A stretch of DNA of 64,000 bases from Tunturiibacter empetritectus (lineage in GTDB: Bacteria; Acidobacteriota; Terriglobia; Terriglobales; Acidobacteriaceae): assembly GCF_013410875.1 (NCBI RefSeq), contig NZ_JACCCU010000001.1:1984001-2048000 (forward strand), in the 5' to 3' direction. A program made the translations under genes and the position numbers. The notes beneath the pieces were generated by a model. It searched no databases, had not been told where the DNA came from, and saw nothing but the letters and a program-made list of their open reading frames with translations. Below, piece after piece: positions 37,720-46,220 of this stretch (its first letter is position 1; each line of letters starts with the position of its first letter).

Positions 37720-37892
37720 GGTCTCGGCAGTATCAGCAGCATAGTTCCTCACGCTGGCCGGCCTGAGCATCGCGAGGACCCCAAAGCTGCTAAACTTAAA
37801 GGCCTCGCGGACAATCAGGCAGCATCGTGCGCCCCACCGCCGCGCACCGCTCACAAGAAACCGCGCATCGTCACAAGAAACAAGGAGACACC

Positions 37893-38846
37893 ATGGCAGA
37901 TCACACCCACAACGGCAACTTCGGCACCCCGTCCCTCCGCCTCAAGCTCGGCCTCGCCGAGATGCTCAAAGGCGGCGTCATCATGGACGTCATGAACGTC
38001 GAACAGGCCCGGATCGCCGAGGAGGCTGGTGCCATCTCCGTCATGGCCCTCGAGCGTGTCCCCGCCATGATCCGCGCCGAAGGCGGCGTCGCCCGCATGG
38101 CCAGCCCCAAGCTCATCAAGCAGATCATCGGCGCCGTCTCCATCCCCGTCATGGCCAAGGCCCGCATTGGGCATTTTGCAGAAGCGCAAGTCCTGCAGCA
38201 TCTCGGCGTAGACTTCATCGACGAATCCGAAGTCCTCACCCCAGCCGACGAGACCTACCACATTGACAAGCACGCCTTCACGACGCCCTTCGTCTGCGGC
38301 GCGCGCAACCTGGGCGAAGCCCTCCGCCGCATAGCAGAAGGTGCAGCCATGATCCGCACCAAAGGCGAGCCCGGCACCGGCGACGTCGTCCACGCCGTCC
38401 AGCACATGCGTCAGATCGTTCGCGAGATCAAGGCCCTTACCGTATTAGGCGATGAAGAGCTGTACAACGCCGCCAAGGTCCACGGCGCCCCGTATGAGTT
38501 AGTAAGAATGGTCGCCAAAGCCGGCAAGCTACCCGTTCCTAACTTCTCCGCAGGCGGCATCGCCACTCCAGCCGACGCAGCCCTCATGATGCAGCTGGGC
38601 GCCGAGACCGTCTTCGTAGGCTCAGGCATCTTCATGAAGGAGCGCGCCACACCACTCGACGTCGAGAATGACCCCAAGGAGCGTGAAGAGGCCGTCAGCC
38701 GCGCCCGCGCCATCGTCATCGCCACGACTCACTTCAACGACCCGAAGATCGTAGCCGAAGCCAGCGAAGCAGTCATAGGATCCATGAAGGGCCTCGCCGC
38801 CGCAGCCATCGAGGAGCAGCACCTCATGCAGACCCGAGGCTGGTAG
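37893..38846 (+). CDS. pdxS: Pyridoxal 5'-phosphate synthase lyase subunit PdxS
   Basis: 317 aa. Start ATG 37893 has AAGGAG seven bases before it; earlier in-frame codons are untypical. The (beta/alpha)8 enzyme makes PLP from ribose 5-phosphate, glyceraldehyde 3-phosphate and ammonia delivered by PdxT. Lys in [10 protein letters not shown] and in [17 protein letters not shown] are the two active-site lysines, with the phosphate site in [20 protein letters not shown]. Its partner pdxT lies 2.7 kb downstream rather than adjacent, with decayed genes between. Confidence 0.97.
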   Translation: MADHTHNGNFGTPSLRLKLGLAEMLKGGVIMDVMNVEQARIAEEAGAISVMALERVPAMIRAEGGVARMASPKLIKQIIGAVSIPVMAKARIGHFAEAQVLQHLGVDFIDESEVLTPADETYHIDKHAFTTPFVCGARNLGEALRRIAEGAAMIRTKGEPGTGDVVHAVQHMRQIVREIKALTVLGDEELYNAAKVHGAPYELVRMVAKAGKLPVPNFSAGGIATPADAALMMQLGAETVFVGSGIFMKERATPLDVENDPKEREEAVSRARAIVIATTHFNDPKIVAEASEAVIGSMKGLAAAAIEEQHLMQTRGW

Positions 38847-38901
38847 CGCATAATCTTGCCCCGACCAGCGGGAGGACCCAAGCAGTCCGCCTCGCCTAAG
38901 C

Positions 38902-38959
38902 AAGGTACACAAGTCACGAAGTGACCGCCTCCCGCGCAGGGAGCCCGTCCGGCAGGACA
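38902..38959 (+). repeat. Triple-hairpin intergenic repeat, copy 4
   Basis: GGTACACAA, GTCAC-GAA-GTGAC, CTCCC-GCGCA-GGGAG, GTCC-GGCA-GGAC. It lies between convergent pdxS and the 120-residue gene and is preceded by CCCCGACCAGCGGGAGG, a lead-in shared with the copy at 58945. Confidence 0.85.
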
Positions 38960-38966
38960 ATGCTAT

Positions 38967-39329
38967 TTATTGAAAGTTTTTAAGCGGTTCCCAAGGCAAA
39001 ACCACGATAGTCTTCCCCTGCCAGTACCCCATCACCCCACGCGACAGAATCCTGCCACTGGTCTCCACCTCGACAGAAAACCGATGTTCCGACATGAACT
39101 GCCCCGCCCCCGCCTCAGTCGGAAACACCACGAACTCCTCCGGATGTTCCGCAACATCTCGCCGCAGACTAGCCTGCACCGCAGCTGCGTCCTCCAGCGG
39201 CGTCACTGCCACAATCCGTCTCTCTGCAACAACGTCTGGTCGAACAAGTGGCACAACCGACGCTTCGGCCGACACACATCCCAGCAAAAGCACGACGCAC
39301 GAACTAACCTTGGCCCGATGAACTCGCAC
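38967..39329 (-). CDS. Secreted protein of unknown function
   Basis: 120 aa, not recognised. A signal peptide (RAKVSSCVVLLLGCVSAEAS, with LLGC as a possible lipobox) leads to a mature domain of about 95 residues, mixed alpha/beta, with VAERRIVAVTPLEDAAAVQASL and a C-terminal strand GYWQGKTIVVLPWEPL. Probably periplasmic. Convergent with pdxS across a hairpin repeat. Confidence 0.62.
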   Translation of the reverse strand: MRVHRAKVSSCVVLLLGCVSAEASVVPLVRPDVVAERRIVAVTPLEDAAAVQASLRRDVAEHPEEFVVFPTEAGAGQFMSEHRFSVEVETSGRILSRGVMGYWQGKTIVVLPWEPLKNFQ

Positions 39330-39530
39330 CCCTTACCTATAGCGAAACACACTCCCCGCAACCATCCCCCAAACGGTGTATCTCGTGCCAGACCATCACT
39401 TGCCTAAACCATCGCCTCCTTCCCAAACGGCCTACCTGCGGCGCCCAAATCTTCTTCTGCACAACTTACCTTCCTGCACGCGCATCGCATTACAGACATT
39501 GAAAGTCAGCATCACAAGGGAGAAGTAAAA

Positions 39531-40238
39531 ATGATGACAAAAAAGTTCTTGCAAACAGTCTGCGCCACTGCGGCTCTTACGATGTCCCTCACCGCCGCCG
39601 CCACAGCAGCCACCGACATGGCAAAGCTCGATGAACGCATTGAAGCCGCCCACGCGGTCCTTCACGAGCTCATGGCCACTCCCGACAAGGGCATCCCCGA
39701 CGATATCGCCGCCAAAGCCACCTGCGTCGCCGTCGTTCCCGGCTTCAAAAAAGGAGCCTTTCTCGTCGGCGCACAGTACGGTCAGGGCGTAGTTACCTGC
39801 CGCACCGGTCATGGCTGGAGCGCCCCTGCCTTCATCCAGCTCACAGGCGCCAGCTTCGGCCTCCAGGCCGGCGGCCAGTCCACAGACCTTGTCCTCGTTG
39901 GAACCACCCATGACGCCTTTGACCGTCTGCTCCACGACAAGGTCAAACTCGGCGGCGACATCGGCGTAGCCGCAGGTCCCGTCGGACGAAACTCGCAGGC
40001 CTCCACAACCGACGCTGCCAATGCAGGTTTCCTCACCTACTCTCGTAGCAAAGGCCTCTTCGCCGGCGTTGACCTCACCGGCGATGTCGTCCACCAGAAC
40101 ACAGAAGATACCACCGCCTACTACGGCTCAGATGTTCCCTACGAAAAGATCCTGGGAGGAGATGTCCCCGCGAAGGCATCCTCTGAGCATTTCATACGCA
40201 CTGTCAATCAGATGTTCCACGCCAGCGGCGCTCACTAA
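39531..40238 (+). CDS. SYLF/YSC84-domain lipid-binding protein, secreted
   Basis: 235 aa. A signal peptide (about 1-27) is followed by the SYLF domain (about 30-225): GIPDDIAAKATCVAVVPGFKKGAFLVG, CRTGHGWSAPAFIQLTGASFGLQAGGQSTDLVLVGT and KLGGDIGVAAGPVGRNS are family phrases. Members bind phosphoinositides in eukaryotes; the bacterial role is unclear but periplasmic. AGGGAG precedes the ATG. A terminator follows. Confidence 0.87.
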   Translation: MMTKKFLQTVCATAALTMSLTAAATAATDMAKLDERIEAAHAVLHELMATPDKGIPDDIAAKATCVAVVPGFKKGAFLVGAQYGQGVVTCRTGHGWSAPAFIQLTGASFGLQAGGQSTDLVLVGTTHDAFDRLLHDKVKLGGDIGVAAGPVGRNSQASTTDAANAGFLTYSRSKGLFAGVDLTGDVVHQNTEDTTAYYGSDVPYEKILGGDVPAKASSEHFIRTVNQMFHASGAH

Positions 40239-40268
40239 ACACGTTCTTTCAGGCCATCAACGAAAACA

Positions 40269-40296
40269 AAAAGGCCGGACCCTGAGTCCGGCCTTT
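40269..40296 (+). terminator. Rho-independent terminator after the SYLF gene
   Basis: AAAGGCCGGAC-CCTGA-GTCCGGCCTTT, a perfect 11-bp stem with a five-base loop and short T-rich tail on both strands. Confidence 0.82.
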
Positions 40297-40326
40297 CATT
40301 TAAAATTCACATAGAGTTCGACCGAC

Positions 40327-40485
40327 TTGATCTTCCTCAGTTGGCGGGGCAAGTTGGGTGCCGCATACGCAATCCCAATTCTCTACTTATCAATGGTCAT
40401 CACGTACTTCGTTATTTTCTATTGGCTCTTGCGTTCGCACCGCAAGACGGCTCATGCCCTTATCGAACAGCAAGCTGGGCTCTGA
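40327..40485 (+). CDS. Candidate 52-residue single-span membrane protein
   Basis: A frame from TTG 40327 (next stop upstream at 40312) to TGA 40485 contains one strong membrane helix (GAAYAIPILYLSMVITYFVI then FYWLL) with a basic C-terminal side (RSHRKTAHALIEQQAGL). Codon use is GC-rich in third positions like a gene. No ribosome site is clear before TTG 40327, so ATG 40393 or a broken larger gene are possible. No family recognised. Confidence 0.38.
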   Translation: MIFLSWRGKLGAAYAIPILYLSMVITYFVIFYWLLRSHRKTAHALIEQQAGL

Positions 40486-40562
40486 TTACAACGACCTCGC
40501 TACTTCTCGGCGACCTGGGTTTTTCCTCCGTAGATTTAGACTCATCTGCGAAAGGAATCACT

Positions 40563-41088
40563 ATGCGTCGCTTTGTGTTGCTATCCCTGCTTCTCGTCAG
40601 TTCAGTTCCTGCGATCGCTCAACCGGGTGTTGTTTCAGAGATCAAGGGGCGCGAAGAGGAGTTCAGACAGGCAGAGCTTCACTACGACATGGTGGCGGCG
40701 GCGCAGATACTGGCCGACGATTTTGTTTTGATCTCCGCAAGCGATGGAAAACCTCACGATAAGAATTGGTTTCTGCCAATCATCGGGGACAGTTCAGATC
40801 CCATGGAGGCTCTTGACTACGGAGACATGGACGTTCGCATCTACCGCACTTCGGCAGTTGTCGTTTCTACTGTGCATGAAAAGTTCCTGTTCCACGGAAA
40901 GCCCGTTGAATACAGCGGCCCTCGTAACCGCGGTCTGGGTCAAGATAAAGCGACAATGGAGACTTGCCGCCATCCACGTTTCTCAAATTTCCTCAAAAGC
41001 TAATCATCCCCTGATCGATTGCGACAGCGGAAACTCTGGCAGGTGTCACTGCCTGGATTGGACAGGCTCCCCTCCTTGTGCAAACTGA
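40563..41088 (+). pseudogene. DUF4440/NTF2-like secreted protein, frameshifted
   Basis: Starts well: AAAGGA upstream of ATG 40563, a signal peptide (RRFVLLSLLLVSSVPAIAQ), then EEEFRQAELHYDMVAAAQIL and ADDFVLISASDGKPHDK, the typical DUF4440 start. Up to about 40920 the frame is right, then the expected C-terminal phrase (TAVWVKIKRQWRLAAIHVSQ) appears in another frame, while the original frame runs to a stop at 41001 with unrelated residues. One indel near 40918-40930 therefore splits the gene. NTF2-like proteins of this group often accompany enzymes or act as small-molecule isomerases. Could be a sequencing error. Confidence 0.75.
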
Positions 41089-41300
41089 AAATTGGAGTGT
41101 CCCATAAACTGAGACACGGAACGAAAGCCCATTTCCATCGAATGGAGGGTTGGATGCGGCGGAAGTATCGGGTATGGAGTTTGTCGGAGAAGCGAGAGCC
41201 GGTGGACCAGATGGTGACCTTCCGTCATGAGGCTCTAAATCCTGTCAAGCCCCTATCCTTCCTAAGCCATTGCTATACAGCCAGTTACACGTGGCGTATT
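41089..41300 (+). mobile_element. IS481-like element end, decayed
   Basis: TGTCCCATAAACTGAGACA (41098-41116) resembles the terminal repeat of IS481-family elements. A short frame follows (from 41142) with MRRKYRVWSLSEKREPVDQM, reminiscent of the start of such transposases, but it dissolves after about 40 codons. No second end or DDE motif is found. Fits decay between pdxS and pdxT. Tentative. Confidence 0.35.
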
Positions 41301-41506
41301 GACCCCATCCAATCCTCTATACTGAAAGAGTAGCCATAAAACTCAGCAGGAAAACACGGAAAGGTGTATTCGCCGCTAAGTCCTTTGCTGAGACGAATTT
41401 GGACGTAAGCCGTTTGCCTGGACGAATTTACGAGGTTCGTCGCTTCGTAACTGATTGCTGGCAAAAGGCTTAGACGCGGCATACAGGGGAGGGGGGAGGG
41501 GTAGGC
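41301..41506. other. Gene-free stretch before pdxT
   Basis: About 200 bp after the IS-like relic without a recognisable gene. A GGGGAGGGGGGAGGGG purine run lies directly before the pdxT start and may contain its ribosome site. Confidence 0.4.
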
Positions 41507-42184
41507 ATGACCGGAAATCACACAACATCCAGCTCTCCGGCCATCGGCATACTCGCCCTCCAGGGTGCCTATGAAGCCCACGCCAGAACTCTGGCCGCCC
41601 TCGCCATCCCAACCCGGCTCATCCGCACACCGGACCAGCTCTTCACCTCGGACGGCCGCACTCCCAGCCGCATTCCAAGCGGCACTCCAGCTGGCACTCC
41701 AGCTATTGACGGCCTCATCATCCCCGGGGGCGAGTCCACCACCATGCTCAAGTTCCTCGAGCGCAATGGCTTCCTGGACTCCCTCGCCTCCTTCGTTCGC
41801 ACCGTCCCCACCTTTGGCACCTGCGCCGGAGCCATCCTCCTTGCCAACGACGTACAGAATCCCCCGCAGATCTCCCTCGGCGCGCTCGACATCACCATCG
41901 AACGCAACGCCTACGGCCGCCAATTGGACTCCACCATCCTCACCGCCCCCACCAAACTGCCCGGTGGCCCCCTCGAGATGGTCTTTATCCGCGCCCCTCG
42001 CATCACCCGCACCGGCCCTCAGGTCGAAACCCTCGCCACCCGCGACGACTACCCCGTCCTCGTCCGCCAGGGCCACCTCCTCGCCGCAACCTTCCACCCC
42101 GAGCTCGGCCACGATCCCCGTGTCCACCAGCTCTTCCTCGATCTCGTCCAAAACCATCTCAGCGTTAGTTCGTTGAAAGCATAA
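41507..42184 (+). CDS. pdxT: Pyridoxal 5'-phosphate synthase glutaminase subunit PdxT
   Basis: 225 aa class I glutamine amidotransferase feeding ammonia to PdxS. GILALQGAYEAHARTL starts the domain; GLIIPGGESTTM, the nucleophile Cys in FGTCAGAILLA, and the His/Glu pair in FHPELGHD are present. An extra linker near residues 50-65 (PSRIPSGTPAGTPA), encoded by a twelve-base tandem duplication GGCACTCCAGCT, is absent from typical PdxT. Separation from pdxS is unusual. Confidence 0.93.
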   Translation: MTGNHTTSSSPAIGILALQGAYEAHARTLAALAIPTRLIRTPDQLFTSDGRTPSRIPSGTPAGTPAIDGLIIPGGESTTMLKFLERNGFLDSLASFVRTVPTFGTCAGAILLANDVQNPPQISLGALDITIERNAYGRQLDSTILTAPTKLPGGPLEMVFIRAPRITRTGPQVETLATRDDYPVLVRQGHLLAATFHPELGHDPRVHQLFLDLVQNHLSVSSLKA

Positions 42185-42273
42185 ATCTCTGAAACCGGAC
42201 CTGCCGCCGATTACCGAATCCCACATCTGGCCAATTTACGACTTCTTTATACCGTAGCAACTAACATTAAAGT

Positions 42274-42477
42274 GTGAGTTCCAGACCTATCCAGACAGAT
42301 GCGCTCGAGCCCGGAAGATCTGAAGAGCAATTCCTTCTCTTCACCGGCAACAGGAAGCAGATCGACAACATAACCAGCGCAATTGACATCAACATGCTCG
42401 CCCCTCTTCTGGTCGGAGTGGCTGCAGCGCTCATCTTTGTCATCCTCTACGCCTTCCTCATCGGCAAGCTAGGCTGA
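42274..42477 (+). CDS. Small membrane protein at the head of the cytochrome oxidase operon
   Basis: 67 aa starting at GTG 42274. Polar N-terminal half, then one membrane helix (MLAPLLVGVAAALIFVILYAFLIG). Not recognised by family. It is 41 bp before the oxidase subunit II gene on the same strand, so an accessory or assembly role is inferred from context. Confidence 0.62.
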   Translation: MSSRPIQTDALEPGRSEEQFLLFTGNRKQIDNITSAIDINMLAPLLVGVAAALIFVILYAFLIGKLG

Positions 42478-42518
42478 AGCGCTCTTCCCTTACCTCGCGG
42501 ACGAGATATCCTGCATAG

Positions 42519-43298
42519 GTGATCTCCTCCCACCTTACGAGCGCTTGTCTCCCCGGTCTCTTGCTCGATCGCGCTGCAAGCCGCAGTCCATGGCTGTTAC
42601 CCAGAGACGCCAGCGTCCACGGCCTCGCCCTCGATGACCACCTCCTTCTCAACCTTTGGATCGCCCTCGCACTCCTTGTCCTCGCACACCTGATCCTCCT
42701 CATCGGCCTCCTCACCCGGCGACACTCCGCACCCACTCGCCTCTGGCGCATCGAGTACCTCCCGCTCGCCGCCCTTGGCCTCCTCTTCGCCGTCCTCACC
42801 CTCAAGGCCGAGCGCCTCTGGGCTGCCTCCCGCTACACCGGAGCCTCCCCTACAGCCCTCCAGGTCGAGGTCACCGGAGTCCAGTTCGCCTGGTACTTCC
42901 GCTATCCCGGCCCCGACGCCACCTTCGGCCTTACCCAACCCAAACTCGTAGCCCCCGGCGAAGGCAATCCCCTCGGCCTTAGCCTAGCCGACCCGCACTC
43001 TGCCGACGACTTCGTCTCCTCCCAGCTCGTCCTCCCCGCCAACCGTGAGGTCGACCTCCGCCTCCGCGCCCAGGACGTCATCCATGGCTTCTCCATCCCC
43101 GAGATGCGCCTCAAGCAGAACGCCGTCCCCGGCCAGACCATCCACCTCCACTTCACCCCCACCACCCCCGGCACCTACGCCATCCTCTGCACCCAGCTCT
43201 GCGGCCTCGGCCACTACCGCATGAACGCCACGCTCCTCATTCTGCCCCGAGACCAATTCGCATCCTGGCTAGCCGCAAAACAAAAGGCGGCCCCATGA
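42519..43298 (+). CDS. coxB: Cytochrome c oxidase subunit II
   Basis: 259 aa, GTG start. Two membrane helices (about 37-62 and 75-95) anchor a periplasmic cupredoxin domain. The CuA ligands are all there: His in VIHGFSIPEM and C-TQL-C-GLG-H-YR-M. No haem c domain follows, so it takes electrons from a separate cytochrome c. VTGVQFAWYFRYPG is the conserved aromatic electron-entry region. It overlaps coxA by four bases (ATGA). Together with coxA and coxC it forms a compact operon. Confidence 0.92.
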   Translation: MISSHLTSACLPGLLLDRAASRSPWLLPRDASVHGLALDDHLLLNLWIALALLVLAHLILLIGLLTRRHSAPTRLWRIEYLPLAALGLLFAVLTLKAERLWAASRYTGASPTALQVEVTGVQFAWYFRYPGPDATFGLTQPKLVAPGEGNPLGLSLADPHSADDFVSSQLVLPANREVDLRLRAQDVIHGFSIPEMRLKQNAVPGQTIHLHFTPTTPGTYAILCTQLCGLGHYRMNATLLILPRDQFASWLAAKQKAAP

Positions 43299-45151
43299 CT
43301 CCTCCCTTCAACACTCCGCCAGCACAACCGCAGCCAGCAAATACCGCAGGGAAAAAGCGCCGCGCAGCCCTCTTCCCTCTCCGCCTCTTCAGTATCGATC
43401 ACCGCATCATCGGCATTCAGTACCTAGTCCTTGCACTCATCTCGGTAGTCATCGGCACAGTGCTCTCCCTGCTGATGCGCATTCACCTCGTATGGCCTGA
43501 CTGGCATCTCCCCCTCCACGGCCCCATCCTTCCCGAAGACTACCTGGCGCTCGTCACTATCCACGGCACCATCATGCTCTTCTTCGTCCTCACCACCGCC
43601 CCACAAGCTGGTTTCGGCAACCTCATCCTCCCCGCTCAGATTGGCGCTCGCAGCATGGCCTTCCCTGCCCTCAACGCCGCCAGCTTCTGGCTCACCGCCG
43701 CAGCGCTCCTCACGCTCCTCAGCTCAACCTTCGTCCCCGGCGGAGCCGCCATCTCCGGATGGACCGCCTACCCACCCCTAAGCGCAGTCGCCAGCGCAGG
43801 CCCCGGCCAGGCCCTCGGCATGGATCTCTGGCTCGCCTCGATCGCCCTCTTCGCCATCGCATCCACGGCAAGCTCCATCAACACGCTCACCACCATCGTT
43901 CGCAACCGCTGCCACGGTATGACCTGGGAGCGCCTCCCACTCACCGTCTGGGGATGGTTCACCGCCGCTCTCCTCAGCATCATCGCCTTCTCCGTCCTGC
44001 TCGCCGCCATCCTGCTCCTCTTCTGCGACCGCCACGCCGGCACCAGCTTCTTTCTCCCCACCGGCGACCTGGTCAACGGCATCCTCCATCAAGGCGGCAA
44101 CGGCAGCCCCCTCCTCTGGCTACACCTCTTCTGGTTCTTCGGACACCCCGAGGTCTACATCGCCATCCTCCCCGGCATGGGCCTCACCTCCATGCTCCTC
44201 GCAAACTTCAGCCACCGCAAAGTCTTCGCCTACCGCACCATGATCCTCACCACCCTCCTCATCGGCCTCCTCGGCATTCTTCTCTGGGGACACCACATGT
44301 TCGTCGCCGGCCTCAACCCCTTCGCCAGCTCCGCCTTCTCCATCTCCACCATGGCCATCGCGCTTCCTGCCGCAGCCAAGGTCCTAAGCTGGCTCGCCAC
44401 CACCTGGCGCTCCCGCCCGTCCTATAAAACCCCAATGCTCTTCGCCCTCGGCTTCGTCAGCCTCTTCCTCACCGGAGGCCTCACCGGCCCCATCCTCGCC
44501 CAGCCCATTCTCGACGAGTACCTTCATAACACCTTCTTCGTCGTCGCCCACTTCCACCTCATCATGGCGATGGCCGGCATCTTCGGCCTCTACGCCGCCA
44601 CCTACTATTGGTTCCCTCTCCTAACCGCAACAAGGCAGCACCCCGGCCGCCTCCTCTCCGAACCCCTCGGCCATCTCCACTTCTGGTGCACCCTCGTCGG
44701 AGCCTACGCCGTCTTCCTTCCCATGCATCTCACCGGCCTCGCTGGCGAACCCCGCCACTACGCCCAACTCACCGGAATCCCCGGCCCAGGCGGCTCCCTC
44801 AGCCCCGCCGGAGCTCTCCTCTCCCACACCCTCCCGCTCAACCGCTTCATCACCTACGCCGCCATCTTCCTCGCCACCGCGCAGCTCGTCTTTCTCTTCA
44901 ATCTCGTCCGCAGCCTGCGCAAAGGAGACTTTGCCTCGTCTAACCCATGGCAGGCCACGACGCTCGAATGGCACCCCTCCATGAATCCTTTCACCGCACT
45001 AGCCGCATCCGATACACCAGAGATGTCAGTTCACCGCGCTCCATGCCACTATCAATCAAATAGGTCCGAAGTTTCGTTCCTGCCGCAATGGGAGCCCGTC
45101 CCGCTCGCGCTCGACGAAATCGAAGACGCCACAGACACAAAACCGGAGTAA
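43295..45151 (+). CDS. coxA: Cytochrome c oxidase subunit I
   Basis: 618 aa with twelve or so membrane helices. Haem/copper ligands: HGTIMLFF (low-spin haem His), GHPEVYIAIL (CuB His and cross-linked Tyr with the proton-channel Glu), WGHHMF (CuB pair) and VVAHFHLIMA (haem a3 and low-spin His). The glutamate of HPEV marks an A-type oxidase that reduces oxygen to water and pumps protons. The C-terminal 50 residues are a soluble tail. It starts inside the coxB stop codon and precedes coxC by 35 bp. Confidence 0.95.
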   Translation: MTPPFNTPPAQPQPANTAGKKRRAALFPLRLFSIDHRIIGIQYLVLALISVVIGTVLSLLMRIHLVWPDWHLPLHGPILPEDYLALVTIHGTIMLFFVLTTAPQAGFGNLILPAQIGARSMAFPALNAASFWLTAAALLTLLSSTFVPGGAAISGWTAYPPLSAVASAGPGQALGMDLWLASIALFAIASTASSINTLTTIVRNRCHGMTWERLPLTVWGWFTAALLSIIAFSVLLAAILLLFCDRHAGTSFFLPTGDLVNGILHQGGNGSPLLWLHLFWFFGHPEVYIAILPGMGLTSMLLANFSHRKVFAYRTMILTTLLIGLLGILLWGHHMFVAGLNPFASSAFSISTMAIALPAAAKVLSWLATTWRSRPSYKTPMLFALGFVSLFLTGGLTGPILAQPILDEYLHNTFFVVAHFHLIMAMAGIFGLYAATYYWFPLLTATRQHPGRLLSEPLGHLHFWCTLVGAYAVFLPMHLTGLAGEPRHYAQLTGIPGPGGSLSPAGALLSHTLPLNRFITYAAIFLATAQLVFLFNLVRSLRKGDFASSNPWQATTLEWHPSMNPFTALAASDTPEMSVHRAPCHYQSNRSEVSFLPQWEPVPLALDEIEDATDTKPE

Positions 45152-45186
45152 GCTGTCCATTACGCGAGCACCCAGAGGGCAACTTC

Positions 45187-45960
45187 ATGCCGGCAACCAT
45201 CACTCCCAATAAAACCGAGCAGGACCGAAAACGCCGCGTTGAAGACCACGACAACGGCTCAGGCCGACGTCCGCCAACCGACAAGCGAACCGGCGGCGGC
45301 GGAGACAACGACAACTGGAATGATCGCCCCAATGGCCGCCGCGGCCCCTATGAACGCCTCCATCGCTACCGCATGGGCCTTTTCTTCGCCTTGGCTAGCG
45401 ACCTCATGTTCTTCGTTGCAATCGTCAGCACCTTCTTCGTCAACCAGTCCACCGGCCACTTCGACGCCTACAACCACTACGTCAACGAGTGGCTCCCCAC
45501 TACCATCCCGCCCATCCTGTGGCTCAACACCGCCGTCCTTCTTCTCAGCTCCGCCGCCATCGAGTTCGCCCGCCGCAACATGTTCCGCGAGACCGACGTC
45601 ATGGACGAATGGCTGGGCCTCGGAAAGCCGATCACTCGCCGCGCCCTGCCCTGGCTTGCCGCCACCATCGCTCTCGGCATCCTCTTCCTAACCGGTCAGT
45701 GGATCGCCTGGCGCCAGCTCGCTCTCCAACACATCTTCTTCAAAACCAACCAGAGCAGCCACTTCTTCTATCTCATCACCGGCGTACACGCGGTCCACCT
45801 CTTCCTCGGTATCGCAGGCCTCCTCACCGCCTTCACCGGCCTCTATGTCTCCCGCCAGCTCGAAACCCGTCAGATCCTGGTCGACGGTGCTGCTTGGTAC
45901 TGGCACACGATGGGCCTCCTCTGGCTCTTTCTCTTCACCCTTCTCGTCTTCTTCCAATGA
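45187..45960 (+). CDS. coxC: Cytochrome c oxidase subunit III
   Basis: 257 aa from ATG 45187. A basic, Gly/Asp/Asn-rich cytoplasmic N-terminus of about 55 residues precedes five membrane helices (LFFALASDLMFFVAIVSTFF, PILWLNTAVLLLSS, AATIALGILFLTGQWIAW, YLITGVHAVHLFLGIAG, HTMGLLWLFLFTLLVF). THxxHLF and the terminal WYWHTMGLLW are subunit III signatures. It stabilises subunit I. The small downstream gene starts inside its stop codon. Confidence 0.92.
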   Translation: MPATITPNKTEQDRKRRVEDHDNGSGRRPPTDKRTGGGGDNDNWNDRPNGRRGPYERLHRYRMGLFFALASDLMFFVAIVSTFFVNQSTGHFDAYNHYVNEWLPTTIPPILWLNTAVLLLSSAAIEFARRNMFRETDVMDEWLGLGKPITRRALPWLAATIALGILFLTGQWIAWRQLALQHIFFKTNQSSHFFYLITGVHAVHLFLGIAGLLTAFTGLYVSRQLETRQILVDGAAWYWHTMGLLWLFLFTLLVFFQ

Positions 45961-46181
45961 GCCGCGTCTCCCGAAAAACTCTCCTCGCATGCATTCTCTT
46001 CGCCGCATCTCTCAAAAGCCCTCTGCCCATCCACGCCCAGGGTTGCACTCAATGTCAGGACAACACCGCCGCAACCCCACCTCAGACCCAGGCCGCCTAC
46101 CGCCACGCCATCATCTTTATGACCGTCACCGCCGGCACACTATTCCTCGGCACGCTGATCCTCTTCAAACGCCACCGCTAG
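45957..46181 (+). CDS. Small CxxC membrane protein, last gene of the cytochrome oxidase operon
   Basis: 74 aa, hidden inside a longer spurious frame. ATG 45957 overlaps the coxC stop by four bases (ATGA), which strongly suggests translational coupling. A signal peptide or membrane helix (KTLLACILFAASLKSPLPIHAQ) is followed by GCTQCQ, a CxxC motif, then a second helix (AIIFMTVTAGTLFLGTLILF) and a basic end. Similar in size to small oxidase subunits or copper/haem handling proteins, but no family recognised. Confidence 0.7.
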   Translation: MSRVSRKTLLACILFAASLKSPLPIHAQGCTQCQDNTAATPPQTQAAYRHAIIFMTVTAGTLFLGTLILFKRHR

Positions 46182-46220
46182 CTCAACCGTCAGATCTCTT
46201 CCTCCAGGGAAACTTCAACG

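Noticed and set aside
41645..41720. Tandem GGCACTCCAGCT words in pdxT as a possible repeat array or CRISPR
   Set aside because: Only two to three short in-frame units inside a gene; no spacers.
45489..45956. 5' part of a 230-codon frame leading to the small cox protein
   Set aside because: Shadow of coxC; only the part from ATG 45957 is credible.
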